From the NCBI GenBank assembly GCA_902826455.1, contig CADEEV010000001.1, forward strand, positions 1 through 64,000: 64,000 nt of DNA, written 5' to 3'. Positions 60,357-64,000 of the stretch are shown one piece after another. Below the pieces are notes generated by a model, which saw only the letters and a list, made by a program, of their open reading frames with translations, was not told the origin of the DNA and made no database searches. A program made the position numbers and the translations under genes. The stretch is from an uncultured Acidobacteriota bacterium. Lineage in GTDB: Bacteria; Acidobacteriota; Vicinamibacteria; Fen-336. The stretch's first letter is position 1; each line of letters starts with the position of its first letter.

Positions 60357-61634
60357 ATGAGCGCGCCGGGTCTCGCGTATCTCGCGTCACGCGTGCGATT
60401 CGGCATGAAGTTCGGCCTCGGCACGAGCCACGCCCTCGCGGAGTCCCTGGGTCGCCCCGAGCGGGCCTATGCGACCGTGCTCATCGCCGGCACGAACGGA
60501 AAAGGATCGGTCGCGGCGTACGTCGACGCCGTGCTGCGGGCTTCCGGGCTGCGCGTGGGGCGCTACACCTCACCGCACCTGGTGCGGGTCCACGAGCGCA
60601 TCGTGGTCGACGGCCGGGAGATCATGGGCGCGGCCCTCGAGCGCGCCGTGTCCCGGGTGCGCTCGGCCGCGAAGCGCCTGGTGGCGGCACGTCTCATTCC
60701 CGCGCATCCGACGTACTTCGAGGTCCTCACGCTGGCCGCCTTCGACCATTTCCGCCGCGCCCACGTCGACGTGGCGGTCCTCGAGGTCGGGCTCGGGGGC
60801 CGTCTCGACGCGACCAACATCTCGGAGCCGCTGGTGTCCGCCATCGTGAGCATCGATCGCGATCACGAGGCGTACCTGGGGACGACCCTCGCCGCCATCG
60901 CGAAGGAGAAGGCGGGCGTGCTCCGAGCCGGTCGTCCCGTGGTCGTGGGGCCGTTGGCGCGGCCCGCGGCCCTCGCCGTGACCCGGGAGGCGCAGCGCCT
61001 CGGAGCTCGCCTCGTGCCCGCACGACTCGGCGCGCGCGCCTCCGCCGGAGACGGAGACGACGGGCCCTTCGACGTCGTCACGCGCCGGCGTCGCTACGCC
61101 GGCATCGTCGCGCTCCCCGGCCGCCACCAGCGCGACAACGCGCTCGTGGCGATCCGCGTGCTCGAGGAGCTGCGCGACGCCGGTGTCGGCGTCGACCTTC
61201 GGACGGTGCCCCGAGCCCTCGCCGACACGGCGTGGCCGGGACGCCTGCAGCGCCTTCCCGGCGACCTGCTCCTCGACGGCGCCCACAACCCCGCGGGCGC
61301 CCGGGCCCTCGCGATCTATCTGCGCCCGCGCCGGCCGTTCGTCCTGGTCTTCGGAGCCATGAGCGACAAGGCCGTCGGAGCCATGGCGCGCGCCCTGTTC
61401 CCCCTCGCGAGCCACGTGATCCTCACGCGCGCTCCCGGGCGCCGCGCGGCGTCGCCAGGGCAGATCGCGGCTCTCGCCGGCATCCACGGCCGCCGCGCGC
61501 GCCTCGAGCCGTCCCTCGGACGCGCCCTGCGCGTCGCGCGCCGCCTCGCTCCTCCGGGCGCACCGGTCGTGGTCGCCGGCAGCCTCTACCTGATCGGCGC
61601 GGTGCTGGCCTTGCGCAGCAGGTCGCGGAAGTGA
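60357..61634 (+). CDS. folC: FolC, dihydrofolate/folylpolyglutamate synthase
   Basis: The 425-residue Mur-ligase-fold enzyme has the ATP loop A-G-T-N-G-K-G-S (44-51), the S-P-H-L loop, E-V-G-L-G-G-R-L-D-A-T-N and, in the C-terminal domain, L-L-D-G-A-H-N-P-A-G. It adds glutamate to folates and, in most bacteria, makes dihydrofolate from dihydropteroate. ATG start after a TAGACT box with a very short leader. The 3' end overlaps the convergent tlpA-like gene by 49 bases. Confidence 0.93.
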   Translation: MSAPGLAYLASRVRFGMKFGLGTSHALAESLGRPERAYATVLIAGTNGKGSVAAYVDAVLRASGLRVGRYTSPHLVRVHERIVVDGREIMGAALERAVSRVRSAAKRLVAARLIPAHPTYFEVLTLAAFDHFRRAHVDVAVLEVGLGGRLDATNISEPLVSAIVSIDRDHEAYLGTTLAAIAKEKAGVLRAGRPVVVGPLARPAALAVTREAQRLGARLVPARLGARASAGDGDDGPFDVVTRRRRYAGIVALPGRHQRDNALVAIRVLEELRDAGVGVDLRTVPRALADTAWPGRLQRLPGDLLLDGAHNPAGARALAIYLRPRRPFVLVFGAMSDKAVGAMARALFPLASHVILTRAPGRRAASPGQIAALAGIHGRRARLEPSLGRALRVARRLAPPGAPVVVAGSLYLIGAVLALRSRSRK

Positions 61635-62131
61635 TCGATGGCGCCGGGCGAGGCCCATTCGGACGGGCCGATGAAGCTCTCGTGGAGGACGCCGGCCCGG
61701 TCCACGACGAACGTCTCGGGGTAGCCCGTGGTGTGATAGCGCCGGGCTGCGTCACGGCCACCGGGGTCGCGCAGGATCGCGAACGTGACGCCGGTGCGCT
61801 GCACGAACTGCCGCAACGCCGCCTCGTCCTCGTCACCTGAGACGCCGAGCACGACGAGGCCCTCGGGCCCCAGGGCGCGGTGCAGTTTCTCGAGCGACGG
61901 CATCTCCTCGACGCACGGCGGGCACCAGGTGGCCCAGAAGTTCACGACCACGACCTGTCCCCGGAAGGACGCGAGGTCGACGACGCGGCCGTCGAGGGCC
62001 GGCAGGCGGAAGCCCGGAGCCTCGCTCCCGGAGCGCAGCGCATAGCCCTTCGCACCGCGCAGGCTGGTGAAGGCGTACGCGACGACGACCGCGATCGCGA
62101 TCAGGATCGCGGCCTTCCACCAGTCCTTCAC
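61586..62131 (-). CDS. Membrane-anchored thioredoxin-fold protein, TlpA/ResA-like (CPPC)
   Basis: The 181-residue protein has an N-terminal anchor (about 7-22) and a TlpA-like domain with W-A-T-W-C-P-P-C (C70, C73), G-V-S-G-D-E and the cis-Pro loop G-Y-P-E-T-F. It likely keeps thiols of exported proteins reduced, for instance apocytochrome c for the CcsA/ResB system at the start of the window. GTG start overlaps the stop of the upstream paralogue (GTGA); longer in-frame codons overlap that gene. Confidence 0.85.
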   Translation of the reverse strand: MKDWWKAAILIAIAVVVAYAFTSLRGAKGYALRSGSEAPGFRLPALDGRVVDLASFRGQVVVVNFWATWCPPCVEEMPSLEKLHRALGPEGLVVLGVSGDEDEAALRQFVQRTGVTFAILRDPGGRDAARRYHTTGYPETFVVDRAGVLHESFIGPSEWASPGAIDHFRDLLRKASTAPIR

Positions 62132-62676
62132 TTGCGCGGCAGGAGCCCGACGATCCGGTCCCGGACGTCCTCGCTGCGCCACTGGACCTTGCCCAGCCAC
62201 ACCGCGGCCACCTGGCCCATGGGATCGATGAGATAGGCCTCGGGCAGGCGGTAGGAGCCGAAGGACTGCTGGATGCGCACGGCGCCGGGATCGCGGTACA
62301 TGCCGAAGGTCAGCTGGTTCTTCACGATGAAGCTCTTGTAGGCGGTGAACTCGGCGTCGACGTTGACGCCCAGCACGACGAGGCCACGGGCGCGGAACTC
62401 GCGGTTCACCAGCTCGAGCTGGGGTATGTCCTCCTGGCAGATCTCGCAGTCCGACATGAAGAAGACCAGCAGAACGGGGTGCCCGCGCCAGCTCGAGAGG
62501 CGCTGGGAGGCGCCCGTCTCGGTCACGAGCTCGAGCTCGGGGGCGGTCATCCCCACCCTCACCTGGCTCGACTCGGGGGCGTTCAGGTACCAGACGCCCA
62601 GGATCACGGCGAGCGCCGTCAGGGCGCCCAGCAGCGGTGTCAGCCAGCGTCGTTTCGGCGTCGCGGCGTCGCTCAT
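62128..62676 (-). CDS. Membrane-anchored thioredoxin-fold protein (CEIC)
   Basis: The 182-residue protein has an N-terminal span (about 12-30) and an AhpC/TSA- or TlpA-like domain with F-M-S-D-C-E-I-C (C77, C80), and G-V-N-V-D-A-E. The C-x-x-C lacks the usual Pro and has Glu-Ile, and the cis-Pro region is L-P-E-A-Y-L-I. It resembles the other protein in length and plan, so the pair looks like an old duplication, perhaps one oxidising and one reducing. ATG at 62676; an ATG at 62685 lies on the -10 box and is rejected. Confidence 0.8.
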   Translation of the reverse strand: MSDAATPKRRWLTPLLGALTALAVILGVWYLNAPESSQVRVGMTAPELELVTETGASQRLSSWRGHPVLLVFFMSDCEICQEDIPQLELVNREFRARGLVVLGVNVDAEFTAYKSFIVKNQLTFGMYRDPGAVRIQQSFGSYRLPEAYLIDPMGQVAAVWLGKVQWRSEDVRDRIVGLLPRK

Positions 62677-62702
62677 CGCAGCCATTCTATTAGAATCCCG
62701 CC
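62677..62702. promoter_or_regulatory. Face-to-face -10 boxes in a perfect palindrome
   Basis: ATTCTATTAGAAT (62684-62696) contains TAGAAT for the M20 gene (62691-62696, six bases before ATG 62703) and, on the minus strand, TAGAAT (62689-62684, seven bases before ATG 62676). Confidence 0.5.
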
Positions 62703-63860
62703 ATGCCCCAGTTCTCTCCCGACGTGCAGGCCCTAGAAACCGAGCTGATCGCCTTGCGCCGCGATCTCCACCAGCATCCGGAGCTCGCCTTCCGCGAGAG
62801 CCGGACCGCGGGCCAGGCCGCGGCCTTCCTCGAAGGCCACGGCTTCCGGATCCGGACCGGCGTCGGGGGCACCGGCGTCATCGCCGACGTGAGCGGCGCC
62901 CCGGGCCGCACCGTGCTGCTGCGGGCGGACATGGACGGCCTGCCGATCCAGGAGGCGAACGACACGCCCTACGCGTCCCAGGAGAAGGGCCGCATGCACG
63001 CCTGCGGCCACGACGGCCACGTCGCGATGGCGGCGGTCGCAGGCCGGGTGCTGGCGTCGCGGCGCCCCGCGGGCACGATCCGGATGCTGTTCCAGCCGGC
63101 CGAGGAAGGCGAGGCCGGAGCGCAGACCATGATCGCGGAAGGAGCGATGGACGGCGTCGACGTGGCGCTCGGGGTGCACCTGTGGAACGAGCTGCCCGTC
63201 GGCACCCTCGGCGTCAAGGCGGGGCCGCTCATGGCGTCGGTGGACCGCCTGCGCATCGTGATCCATGGCCGGGGCGGCCACGGCGCCAAGCCCCACCGTT
63301 CCGCGGACCCGATCGTGGCGGCCGCCTACGTGGTGACGGCGCTCCAGACCATCGTCTCGCGGGAGGTGGCGCCGGTCCACGCGGCCGTCGTGACGATCGC
63401 CTCGATCCACGCCGGCGAGGCCTTCAACGTGATCCCGGACGAAGTCGTCCTGACCGGGACGATCCGCACCTTCGATCCGGCCCTGCGGCGCTCGATGCCC
63501 GAGCGCGTCACGCGCCTCGCCACCGGCGTCGCTGCGGGCCTGCAGTGCCGGGCCGAGGTCGAGGTGCGCCCCGGCAACCCGGCCGTCCTCAACGACGCCG
63601 ACGTCGCGGCTCTCGCGCGGCGCGCCGCGATCCGCGTCGTCGGCGAGGCCCAGGTCGTCGAGCCCGAGCCCACGATGGGCGGCGAGGACATGGCCTGCTA
63701 CTTCGAGAAGGCGCCCGGTTGCTTCGTCTTCGTGGGCTCCTCGAACGCGGCCCGCGGCCTCGACCAGCCCCACCACAGCCCGCGCTTCGACTTCGACGAG
63801 GCGGCGCTGCTGATCGGCGCCGAGTTCCTCGTGGCCGCGGCGACCGAGGCGCTCGCGTGA
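62703..63860 (+). CDS. M20 family amidohydrolase (IAA-amino acid hydrolase/hippurate type)
   Basis: The 385-residue metallopeptidase has D-L-H-Q-H-P-E-L, the ligands in M-H-A-C101-G-H103-D-G-H, E134-E135 in Q-P-A-E-E-G, H159 in G-V-H-L-W and the C-terminal H in P-H-H-S-P-R-F-D. The cysteine ligand places it with the M20D amidohydrolases, which release an acyl group from N-acyl amino acids (hippurate, N-acetyl-diaminopimelate, IAA conjugates). Substrate unknown. ATG start six bases after a -10 box. The following gene starts within 5 bases. Confidence 0.88.
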   Translation: MPQFSPDVQALETELIALRRDLHQHPELAFRESRTAGQAAAFLEGHGFRIRTGVGGTGVIADVSGAPGRTVLLRADMDGLPIQEANDTPYASQEKGRMHACGHDGHVAMAAVAGRVLASRRPAGTIRMLFQPAEEGEAGAQTMIAEGAMDGVDVALGVHLWNELPVGTLGVKAGPLMASVDRLRIVIHGRGGHGAKPHRSADPIVAAAYVVTALQTIVSREVAPVHAAVVTIASIHAGEAFNVIPDEVVLTGTIRTFDPALRRSMPERVTRLATGVAAGLQCRAEVEVRPGNPAVLNDADVAALARRAAIRVVGEAQVVEPEPTMGGEDMACYFEKAPGCFVFVGSSNAARGLDQPHHSPRFDFDEAALLIGAEFLVAAATEALA

Positions 63861-63864
63861 GGCG

Positions 63865-64000
63865 TTGAGCGCCGCGGCCCGCGGCTTCCTGGCCTTCTCG
63901 GTCTTCGGCCTGGTGGAGTCGCTCTTCGGCGTCCTGCTGCCCCGCGTGCTCGGGGCGCGCTGCGGCTCCCTCGCGGAGCCGGCCTGGCTGCCGCTCGCCC
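63865..64000 (+). CDS. Hydrophobic protein, start only (possible transporter)
   Basis: A TTG four bases after the M20 stop opens a frame to the window end (45 codons). It begins L-S-A-A-R-G-F-L-A-F-S-V-F-G-L-V-E-S-L-F-G-V-L-L-P-R-V-L-G, a membrane-span-like segment typical of the first helix of an MFS-type permease. Too little is visible to name it. Confidence 0.4.
   Translation, partial: MSAAARGFLAFSVFGLVESLFGVLLPRVLGARCGSLAEPAWLPLA

Overview
The window is a single, very GC-rich, gene-dense stretch of chromosome from a Gram-negative-type bacterium. No rRNA gene, insertion sequence, integrase, phage gene or CRISPR array was found, and only one tRNA. Evidence for a diderm with meso-diaminopimelate peptidoglycan: the MurE specificity motif reads D-N-P-R, there are FtsQ and FtsL, lipoprotein and Tat signals, an MFP/FtsX-type export system and ResB/CcsA cytochrome c maturation. 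GTG and TTG starts are very common and most neighbouring genes overlap by 1-4 bases. Gene content (MutS2, LarB, a TIGR03960-type radical SAM protein, PASTA-tailed FtsI, FHA and DUF971 genes) would fit an uncultivated Acidobacteriota-, Methylomirabilota- or Myxococcota-like lineage; no marker here fixes the phylum.

Layout. 1-3.1 kb: cytochrome c maturation (ccsA-like partial, resB), then an FHA-domain membrane protein and a DUF971 protein. 3.1-9 kb: an unrecognised protein, a large SDR-like NAD(P)-binding protein, a 7TM-PAS histidine kinase and a delta-1-pyrroline-5-carboxylate dehydrogenase. 9-18.6 kb: a cell-surface carbohydrate region with a divergent ATP-grasp/epimerase/methyltransferase operon facing a polyprenyl-phosphate-sugar type GT2, a PMT/ArnT-like membrane glycosyltransferase, a sterol-desaturase-family hydroxylase, a DUF2461 protein and a processive cellulose-synthase-like GT2. 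18.8-26.6 kb: larB, mutS2, dnaG, rpoD and a ParB-like gene (a macromolecular-synthesis operon). 26.6-28.2 kb: a Tat-exported amidase and a CAU-anticodon tRNA. 28.2-30.5 kb: a three-gene metallo-RiPP operon (see below). 30.6-33.9 kb: zinc-ribbon coiled-coil protein, RNase HI-like protein, PgeF/LACC1, a degenerate AcpS-like protein and a GH18-like protein. 33.9-42.5 kb: a MacAB-like export operon with two FtsX-type permeases, an IPT/TIG protein, a small lipoprotein, a radical SAM protein and a PAP2 phosphatase. 42.5-60.3 kb: a complete division/cell-wall (dcw) cluster on the minus strand in the order mraZ2-mraZ-rsmH-ftsL-ftsI-murE-murF-mraY-murD-ftsW-murG-murC-murB-ftsQ-ftsA-[zinc ribbon]-ftsZ. 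60.3-64 kb: folC, two thioredoxin-fold membrane proteins, an M20 peptidase and the start of a hydrophobic protein.

Most notable system. At 28174-30303 (minus) a 121-residue precursor with a twin-arginine signal and twelve cysteines at near-constant spacing in two 39-residue repeats is followed by a DUF692 multinuclear non-heme iron oxidase (MNIO) and a DUF2063 partner. This is the architecture of copper-binding, post-translationally modified peptides (bufferin/HvfA-type systems), but the precursor is not obviously of the described DUF2282 or EGKCG types. A strong hairpin separates precursor and enzymes, and an exact sigma-54 -24/-12 match lies upstream.

Other points: a short, well-initiated zinc-ribbon ORF sits between ftsA and ftsZ; two different MraZ paralogues stand in tandem, each behind its own repeated TTCCAC/CCCAC-type operator; and many genes have a TAGAAT/TAGACT -10 box only 6-13 bases before the start codon, suggesting widespread very short or absent leaders.
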